From contig JACJNV010000107.1 in the NCBI GenBank assembly GCA_014695175.1, positions 1-32,379 of the forward strand: a stretch of 32,379 bases of DNA, given 5' to 3'. A program made the position numbers and the translations under genes. The DNA is from Microcoleus sp. FACHB-DQ6. GTDB taxonomy: Bacteria > Cyanobacteriota > Cyanobacteriia > Cyanobacteriales > Microcoleaceae. Under the pieces are notes generated by a model that saw nothing but the letters and a program-made list of their open reading frames with translations, ran no database searches and had not been told where the DNA came from. Below, piece after piece: positions 1 to 8,160 of this stretch (positions are counted from its first letter, which is position 1; each line of letters starts with the position of its first letter).

Positions 1-27
1 ACTTTAGTTATTACTAATTTTGACAGT

Positions 28-1194
28 ATGAGCGAACAAGCTAGCGAGCTAATCAAGCAGGGGATTTCGCAATATCAGGCGCGCCAATTTGAGGCGGCGC
101 TGGGTTCTTGGCAGGAAGCGCTGGCGCTGTATCGCTCAATCGACGATAAGCGCCGATCGGGTGCGGCGCTCGGTAATATGGGCGTAGCTTACGAAGCGCT
201 GGGAAATTATGCTCACGCGATCGAGTGCTACCAGCAGCATTTGGTGTTAGCGCGGGAAATTGGCGATCGCCGGGGCGAGGCTAATGCTTTGGGAAATCTG
301 GGCAATGCTTGTTGTGCTCTGGAGGATTTTTCTAGTGCTATTGATTACCAGCAACAGCGTTTGGCGATCGCGCGGGACACTGGCGACGGGCGCTCTGAAT
401 TGGAAACTTTGGGCAATTTGGCGCTAGCTTACGATGCTAAGGGAGATTTGCCTGGTGCGATCGAATGCTATCACGAGCAGTTGTCGATCGCGCGCGCGAG
501 CAAGGACGATCGCATTGAGCGCAATGCTCTCAAGAATTTGAAGCTTGCTTACAAGTATTTAGCAGATTACGAGAAGGCTAACCAGTACCGACAGCAGCAA
601 TTGGCGATCGTCCGGCAACTGTTTTTAACTGATAAAAATAAGAATTTTGTACAACTTGCAGAAACAGTGGGTTTGAATCTGGTTGAGGATTTTGCCGGGG
701 CTAATTTAAGCGGTTTTGACTTGCACTACGCTGATTTTAACGGTGCGGATTTGCGCGAGACAAATCTCCGGGGCGCAGATTTGACTTTGGCGGATCTCAG
801 CGGTGCTTTGCTGAGCGCGGCTATTTTAATTGATGCTAATTTGTGCAATGCTAATTTGCGGGATGCTGAACTCAGCAGCGCCAATTTAAGCGGTGCAGAT
901 TTGCGGACAAAGCTGCCCCGGGCTAATTTGAGCGGTGCAAATTTAACCAACGCCAATTTGAGCAGTGCTTATTTACCGAATGCGATTTTAGTAAATGCAA
1001 ATTTGACAAATACTGATTTTAAGAATGCTGATTTGAGCGGTGTTAATTTGAGTGGTGCGAATTTAAACGGTGCTGATTTGAGCCGCGCTGATTTGACAAA
1101 TACGGTGGTTGACAATGCGAAGTTTTTTTGTTGTCTGGGAATTTCGGATGCCCTGAAGGTTGAATTGACGGCACGGGGCGGGATTTTTGAGTAG
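28..1194 (+). CDS. TPR and pentapeptide-repeat protein
   Basis: A 388-residue protein in two halves. Residues about 1-205 form tetratricopeptide repeats with a period near 40 residues; each repeat has the pattern ALGNLG..Y...GDY..AIE.Y.Q.LAIAR. Residues about 220-370 are pentapeptide repeats of the A(D/N)LSG type, predicted to fold as a right-handed quadrilateral beta-helix. The C-terminus (ALKVELTARGGIFE) is a cap also seen, in variant form, in the pentapeptide protein at 2640. Both folds normally serve protein-protein contact, so this is probably a cytoplasmic scaffold; no enzymatic motif is seen. The reading frame is open to the left window edge, so the ATG at 28 is a choice based on a typical TPR start (MSEQASELIKQG) rather than a proven start, and no clear ribosome binding site precedes it. 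Confidence 0.85.
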   Translation: MSEQASELIKQGISQYQARQFEAALGSWQEALALYRSIDDKRRSGAALGNMGVAYEALGNYAHAIECYQQHLVLAREIGDRRGEANALGNLGNACCALEDFSSAIDYQQQRLAIARDTGDGRSELETLGNLALAYDAKGDLPGAIECYHEQLSIARASKDDRIERNALKNLKLAYKYLADYEKANQYRQQQLAIVRQLFLTDKNKNFVQLAETVGLNLVEDFAGANLSGFDLHYADFNGADLRETNLRGADLTLADLSGALLSAAILIDANLCNANLRDAELSSANLSGADLRTKLPRANLSGANLTNANLSSAYLPNAILVNANLTNTDFKNADLSGVNLSGANLNGADLSRADLTNTVVDNAKFFCCLGISDALKVELTARGGIFE

Positions 1195-1237
1195 AATTAA
1201 CTGGAAAGGTTGGTAATTGTAGAGGGTAAGAAAAGCT

Positions 1238-1813
1238 ATGACTGCCGTAACTGCAAAACGATTCTCGATCGCCGAATATCACCGTTTGGGAGAACAGGGA
1301 TTTTTCGCCCCCGACGAACGAGTTGAATTGATTCGCGGAGAACTTATCCTCAAGGCTGCTAAAGGTAGACTGCACTCTGTTTGTAACAGTCTTTTAGTTG
1401 AGGAGTTAATCCTTTTACTGGCAAGACGCGCTCGCGTGCGCGCACAAGAGCCAATTATTTTGTCTGATGATAGCGAACCAGAGCTTGATGTTGTTATTGC
1501 CCGCAAGCATTCTGACAATTATTTATCTTCTCACCCGGAGCCTGCTGATATTTTGTTGGTAATTGAGGTTTCCGATTCTACGTTGAAGTACGATCGCACA
1601 ACCAAGTTGTCTCTCTATGCTGAGACTGGAATTTCTAATTATTGGATATTTAATTTGGTTGATAATCAACTGGAAATGCACAGCGAACCTTATCAGAAAC
1701 AAAACGGGAGTTGTAGTTATCAACTGCAACGAGTTGTTTTGCCAAATCAGACGGTGGTAATTCCGGCTTTTCCCGAGTTGTCTCTGGATTTGTCTTTGGT
1801 ATTTCCCGCCTAG
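1238..1813 (+). CDS. Uma2 family (DUF820) restriction-endonuclease-fold protein
   Basis: A 191-residue protein with the hallmarks of the Uma2/DUF820 family, which is greatly expanded in cyanobacteria. Seen in order: an N-terminal RFSIAEYHRLGEQGFF segment, then ERVELIRGEL, the acidic PELDVV motif, the core strand DILLVIEVSDST, and YDRTTKLSLYAETGISNYWI. The D, E and K positions in these segments match the PD-(D/E)XK nuclease core, so the catalytic residues appear intact. The cellular role of the family is not established; many members sit near repeats and transposons. The length is usual for the family. The start codon follows a purine-rich GGTAAGAAAAG stretch. A second Uma2 gene lies directly downstream but is clearly diverged, so the two are not a recent duplication. 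Confidence 0.88.
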   Translation: MTAVTAKRFSIAEYHRLGEQGFFAPDERVELIRGELILKAAKGRLHSVCNSLLVEELILLLARRARVRAQEPIILSDDSEPELDVVIARKHSDNYLSSHPEPADILLVIEVSDSTLKYDRTTKLSLYAETGISNYWIFNLVDNQLEMHSEPYQKQNGSCSYQLQRVVLPNQTVVIPAFPELSLDLSLVFPA

Positions 1814-1827
1814 GCTTCCTTCGATGA

Positions 1828-1833
1828 TATAAT
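1828..1833 (+). promoter_or_regulatory. Possible -10 box upstream of second Uma2 gene
   Basis: A perfect TATAAT hexamer lies in the 80-bp gap between the two Uma2 genes, about 60 bp before the preferred start at 1894. No convincing -35 box is visible at the expected distance, so this is only a candidate promoter. Confidence 0.3.
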
Positions 1834-1839
1834 ACAAAA

Positions 1840-1880
1840 GTGCGATGGCTACGCCCCGGCTTGCGCCTACGAACTCTTCA
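1840..1880. repeat. Cyanobacterial interspersed repeat fragment (GTGCGATGGCTACGCC type)
   Basis: The sequence GTGCGATGGCTACGCC followed by a TTGCGCCTACG stretch is a widespread interspersed repeat in filamentous cyanobacteria. Here it happens to create an ATG in frame with the downstream Uma2 gene, adding 18 arginine/leucine-rich residues that match no family. Assignment to the repeat family is from memory and was not checked by search. Confidence 0.45.
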
Positions 1881-1893
1881 CGAAAATAGCACT

Positions 1894-2532
1894 ATGACCG
1901 CTCAAACTCTCGCTCCACCCGAACAAATTGTCGAGCTATCGGGTATCAGTTGGCAAACCTACGAAACTTTGCTTGCCGAAATCGGCGATCGGCAAATTCG
2001 ACTGACATATAATCGCGGCAATCTGGAAATTATGGTACCTTCTCCAGAACACGAACGCTTCAAAACAATAATGGGTCGATTTGTTGAAACCTTAGCGGAA
2101 GAATTAGAGGTGAGAATTGAACCCCTTGGTTCCACAACTTTCAAGCGTCCTGAACTTAGCGGGGTAGAACCGGATGAATGTTTTTACATCCAGAATATTA
2201 GTGCAGTTAAAGGCAAAAAAAGAATTGACCTGAATCAAGATCCGCCGCCGGATTTAGTGGTGGAAATTGATATTACCAGCCGTTCGGAAAATAGCTTGCA
2301 GGTTTATGCGGATCTGGGAGTGCCGGAAGTTTGGATTTATAATGGACTGCGACTCAGAATCAACAGATTAGAAAATGGAGAATACGTTGAGGGCGAGATC
2401 AGTTTAGCATTTCCCAGCTTACCGATATTAGAGATTGTTAGATTTTTGGAACAAGCAGAAACAATGGACTATTTGGAATTAGTGAAAGCATTTCGGAATT
2501 GGGTAAAAAGCCAAATTCAGCAAAACCAATGA
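1894..2532 (+). CDS. Uma2 family (DUF820) restriction-endonuclease-fold protein
   Basis: A 212-residue Uma2/DUF820 protein starting MTAQTLAPPEQIVELSGISW. Family landmarks are RLTYNRGNLEIMVPSPEHE near the N-terminus, GVEPDECFYIQN, the core DPPPDLVVEIDITSRS with the acidic residues expected of a PD-(D/E)XK fold, and LQVYADLGVPEVWIYNG. The helix that usually carries the catalytic lysine is less clear in this subtype. An upstream in-frame ATG at 1840 would add 18 residues encoded by an interspersed repeat; the start at 1894 fits the family better. The gene is on the same strand as the first Uma2 gene but an 80-bp gap with its own candidate -10 box lies between them. Function is unknown beyond the predicted nuclease fold. 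Confidence 0.88.
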   Translation: MTAQTLAPPEQIVELSGISWQTYETLLAEIGDRQIRLTYNRGNLEIMVPSPEHERFKTIMGRFVETLAEELEVRIEPLGSTTFKRPELSGVEPDECFYIQNISAVKGKKRIDLNQDPPPDLVVEIDITSRSENSLQVYADLGVPEVWIYNGLRLRINRLENGEYVEGEISLAFPSLPILEIVRFLEQAETMDYLELVKAFRNWVKSQIQQNQ

Positions 2533-2639
2533 CTTGCGGATCAAATTAAACAAAATTTACAATTCTACCCACGAAAAAAAGCTGTGTTGTGATAAAATAG
2601 AGATGATAAACTAATTTAAATATCAATTACAGGCTGGTA

Positions 2640-3872
2640 GTGCCAGCAATTCTACCCGATATGCGATCGCTAGAGTCTCACAACAAATACCCAGATTGCT
2701 TGTGGATGCAATTAGAAGCAATTCCAGTTCCATCGGTTGCACCCCAAACCCAGCAGCTCGACATTCACTTGAGCCTGAATTTTAACGAGCATTGGGAACC
2801 CCTGCTAGGTGGTCGCGTCAAATTTGGTTTGCAAGGCGGGACGCTCAAACTCTATCTAGAAAACTGCGAAATACCCGTAGCATCACGTCAGTTAGTCGGT
2901 TCTTTCCAGCTTTTGCCAATAGAAGAAACCCTGGCCATTCAAACCAGTGCAGAAAATTTAGTAACCGAAAGTCAGCGGGGAGTTCAGGGCGGGGAGAAGG
3001 CGGAAAAAACTAAGGAAACAGAGAGCATATTTTGTCACGTTTCCACAATCAGCGATGATACAACGCCAGCTTGGATTTTTGCAGTAGAACAGGGCAAATC
3101 AGTATTAAAAGGTTTGCTAAAAAGTGCTAAGCTGGGAGAATTAGCTGCCAAAGAATTTCGGCTGGCAGCGGCTTTTGAAGTTGCTAAAGAAGATATTAAT
3201 CTCACAGATGCGGAGGGTTTGTGGCCGCACGATATCACGCCAAATCAACATTCGGTTTTAGAAAGAATCCTGACTATATACCTGCAAGCAAATAAACTCC
3301 AGCCTGCCCTGAGTTGGGCGGTGTTGTCCTACAATTTGCCTCCGGTTGAACCGCGCGAAGTGAAAATTGTCCCGGAAGCTGAATCGGAATTGCAGGAAAT
3401 GGTCGATCGCATTATCTCTGCTGAAACCGACAACTTTGTAGAGTTGGCCACCATCGCCAATCTCAACCCAGCACTAGATTTCGCGGGTAGCACCTTGCGC
3501 GGAACGACTTTAAGTGCAGTGGATTTTAGCAGCGCAAATCTCAAGCGGGCAAATTTCCGGGGTGCAACCTTAAACGATGCCGATTTCAGCGACGCCAACC
3601 TGCAAAATGCCAAATTCGGCGGTGCAGATTTGAGTGGGGCTTTCTTAGGAAATGCTGATTTAAGCGGTGCAGATTTGCACAAAGCAAGTCTAGCTTTAGC
3701 TAACCTCAGCGGTGCCAATTTGAGCGGCGCAAACCTGCTGGAAGTGAACTTCACAAATACTAATTTCAGCGGTGCGAATGTCGAGTCAGCCAGATTCGGG
3801 AACAATTCAGGAATTGATGAGGAGATGCAGGTGAATCTACAGCAGCGAGGCGCAATTTTTGAGGAGGTTTAG
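2640..3872 (+). CDS. Pentapeptide-repeat protein with uncharacterised N-terminal domain
   Basis: Up to 410 residues. Residues 1-275 match no family I recognise; they include a beta-rich stretch (LDIHLSLNFNEHWEPLLGG, then VKFGLQGGTLKLYLENCEI) and a helical region near residues 155-240. Residues about 278-385 are some 20 pentapeptide repeats (A(N/D)LSGA type), capped by a VNLQQRGAIFEEV tail. The linker and cap resemble those of the TPR-pentapeptide protein at 28, so the two proteins share a C-terminal module on different N-terminal domains. A GTG start at 2640 gives the full length; an ATG at 2661 is an equally plausible start. An upstream GATAAAAT stretch near 2590 could be a -10 box. Function is unknown, probably a scaffold. 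Confidence 0.8.
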   Translation: MPAILPDMRSLESHNKYPDCLWMQLEAIPVPSVAPQTQQLDIHLSLNFNEHWEPLLGGRVKFGLQGGTLKLYLENCEIPVASRQLVGSFQLLPIEETLAIQTSAENLVTESQRGVQGGEKAEKTKETESIFCHVSTISDDTTPAWIFAVEQGKSVLKGLLKSAKLGELAAKEFRLAAAFEVAKEDINLTDAEGLWPHDITPNQHSVLERILTIYLQANKLQPALSWAVLSYNLPPVEPREVKIVPEAESELQEMVDRIISAETDNFVELATIANLNPALDFAGSTLRGTTLSAVDFSSANLKRANFRGATLNDADFSDANLQNAKFGGADLSGAFLGNADLSGADLHKASLALANLSGANLSGANLLEVNFTNTNFSGANVESARFGNNSGIDEEMQVNLQQRGAIFEEV

Positions 3873-3950
3873 TCCGTAAGTGCGAGCTCCCCTTTATCCA
3901 TCTGCGTCCATCCCCGTTTATCTGTCTGCATCTGCGGTTCACAAAGAGCG

Positions 3951-3977
3951 TGAAGCGTAGCTATCCCGTAGGGAATC
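3951..3977. repeat. Cyanobacterial interspersed repeat (GAAGCGTAGCTATCCCGTAGGG type)
   Basis: The string GAAGCGTAGCTATCCC followed by GTAGGGAATCG is a frequent short interspersed repeat in cyanobacterial intergenic DNA. It lies between the pentapeptide gene and the toxin-antitoxin pair. Nearby text (ATCCATCTGCGTCCATC, and a variant near 4583) is another low-copy intergenic motif. Confidence 0.45.
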
Positions 3978-4060
3978 GACCATCATCAAACCTTGTAAAA
4001 AAAAATCGCTGTTAAAATAGAACCATCATACCCTCCCAACTCATCTCAACATAAAAGTAT

Positions 4061-4270
4061 ATGAAGATAGAAGATTATCCACTTGCCAAAAAATTGATAT
4101 TAGATGCCGAAGGCAACATTACTCAAGTCATTCTAGATTATACCGACTATCAGTATTTCCTAGAAGCTATAGAAGATAGAGGACTTCTGTTGGCTATGCG
4201 CGAAGTAAAAAATGAAAAGCCGTTAAATTTACGGCAAGCACTTGCAGAACTGGAAACAGAAGGAAAGTAG
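4061..4270 (+). CDS. Type II antitoxin (RelB/Phd-like)
   Basis: A 69-residue protein directly upstream of a RelE-like toxin, the usual order for type II toxin-antitoxin modules. The N-terminal half (LILDAEGNITQVILDYTDYQYFLEAIED) resembles the short Phd/RelB-like antitoxins common in cyanobacteria, and the C-terminal half is acidic and probably disordered, as expected for the toxin-binding tail. It would bind and neutralise the downstream toxin and may repress its own operon. The ATG at 4061 is the natural start. Family placement rests on size, context and general similarity, not on a diagnostic motif. Confidence 0.7.
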   Translation: MKIEDYPLAKKLILDAEGNITQVILDYTDYQYFLEAIEDRGLLLAMREVKNEKPLNLRQALAELETEGK

Positions 4271-4287
4271 AATATCTGCCCAGTTTT

Positions 4288-4533
4288 GTGAAGGATTTAA
4301 AAGCTCTTAAAAGTACGCCTGTTTTTCAGCAAATCAAGGAGTTTGCTTTTGCGGAAATTCCTAATGTTAATGATTTACAGACAATAGTTAACTTAAAAAA
4401 ATTGAAAGGCGATGATAATGCGTATCGGTTTCGGGTTGGCGACTATCGAATAGGTTTTTATTTTGATGGCGAAACAGTTACTTTTGCAAGAGTTCTTCAC
4501 CGGAAAGATATTTATCGCTACTTTCCACCCTAA
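4288..4533 (+). CDS. RelE/ParE-type toxin, possibly lacking its normal start
   Basis: An 81-residue RelE/ParE-superfamily protein. Seen are the N-terminal helices (VKDLKALKSTPVFQQIKEF), the central LKKLKGDDNAYRFRVGDYRIGF strand pair and the C-terminal RVLHRKDIYRYFPP, typical of toxins that cut mRNA on the ribosome. It follows the antitoxin by 17 bp. The reading frame continues upstream of the GTG at 4288 and encodes KVEYLPSF, which looks like the first beta-strand of RelE toxins, but no ATG, GTG or TTG is found in frame before it. Translation from GTG 4288 would therefore omit strand one. The toxin may be weakened, or it may use an unusual start overlapping the antitoxin. Confidence 0.75.
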   Translation: MKDLKALKSTPVFQQIKEFAFAEIPNVNDLQTIVNLKKLKGDDNAYRFRVGDYRIGFYFDGETVTFARVLHRKDIYRYFPP

Positions 4534-4603
4534 AGCTGTTTTCACTCTTACAGTTTGATTAAACAAAAAGCGATCGCCCTTTTATCCATATCCGTCCATC
4601 GTG

Positions 4604-4624
4604 GCACAGGCGTCTCGCCTGTGC
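4604..4624. repeat. GCACAGGCG-TCT-CGCCTGTGC palindrome
   Basis: A perfect 9-bp stem with a 3-nt loop in the gap between the toxin and the convergent helicase gene. It belongs to the same general class (GGCACAGGC.TCTTGCCTGT) as the palindromes in the tandem array at 8161-8660 and could act as a bidirectional terminator. Confidence 0.55.
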
Positions 4625-4666
4625 TTCCGAATCGGGTCAAAAAGAGCGATCGCCCTCCCAAACAAA

Positions 4667-7600
4667 TTATCCTTCATCCTCCGACTTTACAGGAGGACGC
4701 CCAGAAATCACAATAAATCCCACAGACTCAAGAGTCATGTGCGGGCGGCGAATACCAGCTAAAACCGCTTGACTCAACAAACTTTCGGTATTGATTTCAT
4801 CAGCTAAAACCGATTCTAAAAGTTGTTCGGATTTAGAAAGTCGATTCAAGCGCAACTGCAATTGATTCACCCGGTTTTCGAGTTGGGTAGCAGCAGTGAC
4901 AGCAGATCGATCGCACATTTCCACAAAAGCCGATCGCCCGCGCAGCAATTCCTCCGATACCACCCGTCCCTTTTGACAAAAATCATCCCATTCTAGCGCA
5001 TCGACAAAACTGTCAATCAGCGACGTGCGATTTTTCGACAAATTGTAATCCCGAGTCGGCCCGCCTTTCCCCTTATAAGCCCGCTGCAAAATCGCTAGAA
5101 GTTCCGCATCTTCCACCAGAGACATCGGCTCGCTGCGAGCATCTACAAACACAGTTTCAAAAGTTGGGAGAAACAGAGCATCAGCGCGGCGCTGCAAAGC
5201 TTTCAAGTTGTAATTTTCGATGTTTTGTGCTTGCAAAACTTGCTCGGCTGGCTGCACATCAGTCTGGATTGAATAATTAAACTGAAAGCCGAACCACTCC
5301 ATCCCTTCCCCAGCATCCCAACTTTCATCATGCCGCCACATGGCAAAAGCTTGCCCGCGATCGTCCCAGCGAATATAAGAGCCAAGTGCATCGATCAATC
5401 CCTCACCAATGCGGTAAAGAGCCACATCCGCATTCTGATAAGCAATACGGCGATTGTAACTGCCATATTGCTGGCAATAAGGAACCAATCTGGTCATCAA
5501 ATCGTTCGAGGGAATCAACGTTTTTTGAGTAGGTTTATAGCGCATCAACCCCGAGATACTCGGATGTTCGATTTGTTTGAAGTGGAGAGCTTGACACAAC
5601 CAACCTTCAGTTGCCCGCTGCATTTCTTTATGCTTAGCATCGCAGTTGTCGAGAGATTCAAAATACTGAGATGCACTGTCATCAAGAGTATCAATTTCAT
5701 CGAGAACGTACTGTTCGTCAATTTTGATTTTCTCTTGTTCAATTTCAGTTTTAATCGCTTCAATTTCGCTGGATAAGCCCTTGCCTCCCTCAGCAAACAA
5801 CTTTTCTTCAAGTTTGAGAAGTTTTTCCTCAGCATAAAACTGAAGGCTGGCAATAGATTTGTTAAAGATATCAAACCCATCTTTTAAAACTTGAAACCAA
5901 GCTTCGTGGGGACTCTCCGCCAAATCCGGGCCTGCAAACAAACAAAATTGCACTCCCATTTTGCTGCCAATGCGATCGACTCTGCCGAGTCTTTGTTCTA
6001 ACTGGTTGGGAAACCACGGCAAATCGAAGTGAACTAACCAATCTGTCACTTGTAGATTTACCCCTACTTCCGCCGATCGATCGCACACTAAGATAAAACA
6101 ATGCGGCTCAGTCTTAAACCGCTTGAGACTAGCCTCAACATCATTAGCCGATTTGCTCGTGTCATGGCTGGCGATCGCATTTTTACCAAAGATTTTAGCT
6201 AAATTTTCCGCAATCTCTTTACAAGTTGCCGTAAAACTGGTAAAAATCACAATTTTCGGGAAACGCTCGCCCGGAATCGGTCGTTTAATTTGCTGTTGAA
6301 TTCTCGACAGCAAATCGCGAGGTTTGCTGTGATACTCGCGCGGAACCTTCAAAGCAACTGCCAGAAATCGGAGAATGGCGATTCGTAACAAACTCAGTCG
6401 GTCGAGTCCTTCCTGGGGCTTTTCCAGGGTGTTAAGCAAGGTTTCCAGCATTTCCCTTTCTTCGGGAAACAGCGCAGTTTTGGTCAAAATTGCCGTGTCA
6501 TTTTGTCCAAATTCGCGATCGAGTTCTGGAGTCGATTTTTTCTGCAAACGAGCTTTGACAACCCGTTCTAAAACATTCAGCCAAGTACCGGAAGCGCGGA
6601 AAAACAGCAGAAAAATTCTCTGATATTCGCTCGACTTGGGAGCGACTGTGCGCCATTTATCGAGTACGGTTTGAATTTCCGACCACTGTTCATCATTCAG
6701 ATCATACTCAGTTTTGGGGACAGCATCTCGCTCGAAAATCACATCTTCGACCGCATCCCGGCGGTTGCGAAGGATGCGACGATGCAGGCGGTAGGTATCG
6801 CTAACGTGAGTGCGAATAGTTCGGACAAGCCGAGCCTGTTCTGCGGTTTCTTCCGTTTTCAAACAACTTTCTAACTCTGTTGCTAATCCGATTAAATAAT
6901 CATCTTTGGCAAAAAGAGTGCGAAGTTGAGCGAGTTTTGTTTGCAAAACAGCAGGCTTGGCATTTTCTCGGAAATCGAGCAAAGCGCGGCCGATTTCTTG
7001 ACGGTTTTGCACCTGTTCTTTGAAGCTTTCCAGGTCATCAAGACGGTAAGTTGTGGGCTCTAGCAAGTGCAGCATCGTTAGAAAATCTTGCTCGCGGCCG
7101 AGAACTGGCGTTGCAGATAATAACAATACATTTTTGCTTTTCTGAGCTAGTTTCTGACAGAGTTCAAACGACTGCTGCTGAGCGCGATCGCTCGAATGTG
7201 CCATTGCCGCCACATCATGCGCTTCATCCACAATCAGAAAATCTAGGTTAGCGTTGCGGCTAATTTGATTGATGTCGCTAACAGCAACAAGCTGCACTCG
7301 GTCAGCAAAATGAGACAAATAGAATTTATTTTCCAACTCCTGCCGCCACTGTTCGAGCAAGTATTTCGGAACCAGTACCACAGCGCGGCCGTTGGGGTCA
7401 TCTAGCAGGAATTGGCGGAGAATTGTTCCGGCTTCTACTGTTTTTCCGAGTCCTGGTTCGTCTGCCAATAAATACCGCACGATTGGGTCTTCTAGGACGC
7501 GCCGGACAACTTCAACTTGGTGCGGATAGAGGTCTATGTTAGCAGAAATTAAACCGGTCATGCCGCGGCTGACGGCCCGCTGTTCGATCGCAGATTGAAC

Positions 7601-8002
7601 GAATGCCAATCGGCGATCGTGAAAATACGGCGTTTCTTGGCCTTTGACTGCTAAAATGTCGATCGGATCGGCGATCGGGATATTGCAGCGAACGTAAAGT
7701 TCGGTTTCGACAGCTTGCAAACTTTGGCTGTCGGGCAGGTCAATTTCGTACTCTAATTTATCTTCATCCCAGTCATAAACTCGCCCAATTATCCATCTTT
7801 CCTGAGTGGTACTCCAGAGATAGCAGCGGGTTTGGCGCTGAAGTCTAGCTTCTTGCAGTAGACTTAAGGGCACAGTTTTGCGGATGCGGTTTTTAACTGA
7901 GCAAAAATATTCAACTACGGCATCAGTACGCGATACCTCGACAACTTTTCCGACTCCCAAATCGTTTCTGGGCGATCGCACTAACGAACCAACATCAATC
8001 AT
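4667..8002 (-). CDS. SNF2-family DEAD/DEAH helicase, DpdE/RapA-like
   Basis: A 1111-residue superfamily 2 helicase. An N-terminal beta-rich region (residues 1-110, starting MIDVGSLVRSPRNDLGVGKV) resembles the small barrel domains preceding RapA-type ATPases. Motif I is DEPGLGKT (181-188), motif II DEAH (259-262), motif III SATP (296-299), and the C-terminal helicase lobe (about 580-720) ends in motif VI, QRLGRVDRIG (670-679). All ATPase residues look intact. About 400 residues follow without a recognisable domain. The overall design recalls DpdE, the SNF2 protein of the 7-deazaguanine DNA-modification cluster, but that is recalled similarity, and no dpdA-D or other Dpd, BREX or DISARM partner is in the window. 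It is transcribed alone. A role in nucleic-acid remodelling or defence is an inference. Confidence 0.85.
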   Translation of the reverse strand: MIDVGSLVRSPRNDLGVGKVVEVSRTDAVVEYFCSVKNRIRKTVPLSLLQEARLQRQTRCYLWSTTQERWIIGRVYDWDEDKLEYEIDLPDSQSLQAVETELYVRCNIPIADPIDILAVKGQETPYFHDRRLAFVQSAIEQRAVSRGMTGLISANIDLYPHQVEVVRRVLEDPIVRYLLADEPGLGKTVEAGTILRQFLLDDPNGRAVVLVPKYLLEQWRQELENKFYLSHFADRVQLVAVSDINQISRNANLDFLIVDEAHDVAAMAHSSDRAQQQSFELCQKLAQKSKNVLLLSATPVLGREQDFLTMLHLLEPTTYRLDDLESFKEQVQNRQEIGRALLDFRENAKPAVLQTKLAQLRTLFAKDDYLIGLATELESCLKTEETAEQARLVRTIRTHVSDTYRLHRRILRNRRDAVEDVIFERDAVPKTEYDLNDEQWSEIQTVLDKWRTVAPKSSEYQRIFLLFFRASGTWLNVLERVVKARLQKKSTPELDREFGQNDTAILTKTALFPEEREMLETLLNTLEKPQEGLDRLSLLRIAILRFLAVALKVPREYHSKPRDLLSRIQQQIKRPIPGERFPKIVIFTSFTATCKEIAENLAKIFGKNAIASHDTSKSANDVEASLKRFKTEPHCFILVCDRSAEVGVNLQVTDWLVHFDLPWFPNQLEQRLGRVDRIGSKMGVQFCLFAGPDLAESPHEAWFQVLKDGFDIFNKSIASLQFYAEEKLLKLEEKLFAEGGKGLSSEIEAIKTEIEQEKIKIDEQYVLDEIDTLDDSASQYFESLDNCDAKHKEMQRATEGWLCQALHFKQIEHPSISGLMRYKPTQKTLIPSNDLMTRLVPYCQQYGSYNRRIAYQNADVALYRIGEGLIDALGSYIRWDDRGQAFAMWRHDESWDAGEGMEWFGFQFNYSIQTDVQPAEQVLQAQNIENYNLKALQRRADALFLPTFETVFVDARSEPMSLVEDAELLAILQRAYKGKGGPTRDYNLSKNRTSLIDSFVDALEWDDFCQKGRVVSEELLRGRSAFVEMCDRSAVTAATQLENRVNQLQLRLNRLSKSEQLLESVLADEINTESLLSQAVLAGIRRPHMTLESVGFIVISGRPPVKSEDEG

Positions 8003-8142
8003 AATTATTACAACCTGACAATACTTACTAGATTACAATAAATCCTTTCCAGTTAAAAATTCTAGCAAAATGCGATTTTTGCCTGCGTCACTTTTCTAGT
8101 CAAATGACAGCAAATCTTGTATTCTGAAAAAAATAAGTTTAA

Positions 8143-8158
8143 CATGGTAACTAACATT
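8143..8158 (+). repeat. Left copy of 16-bp direct repeat flanking the tandem array
   Basis: CATGGTAACTAACATT occurs at 8143-8158 and again, identically, at 8662-8677, on either side of the four-unit array. It could be a duplicated target or a relic of the spacer sequence, since one internal spacer also contains ACTAACAT. Confidence 0.8.
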
Positions 8159-8160
8159 TT

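Noticed and set aside
726-956. Minus-strand ORF of SAPLKLA-type repeats
   Set aside because: It is the complementary strand of pentapeptide repeats; the same happens at 3329-3805.
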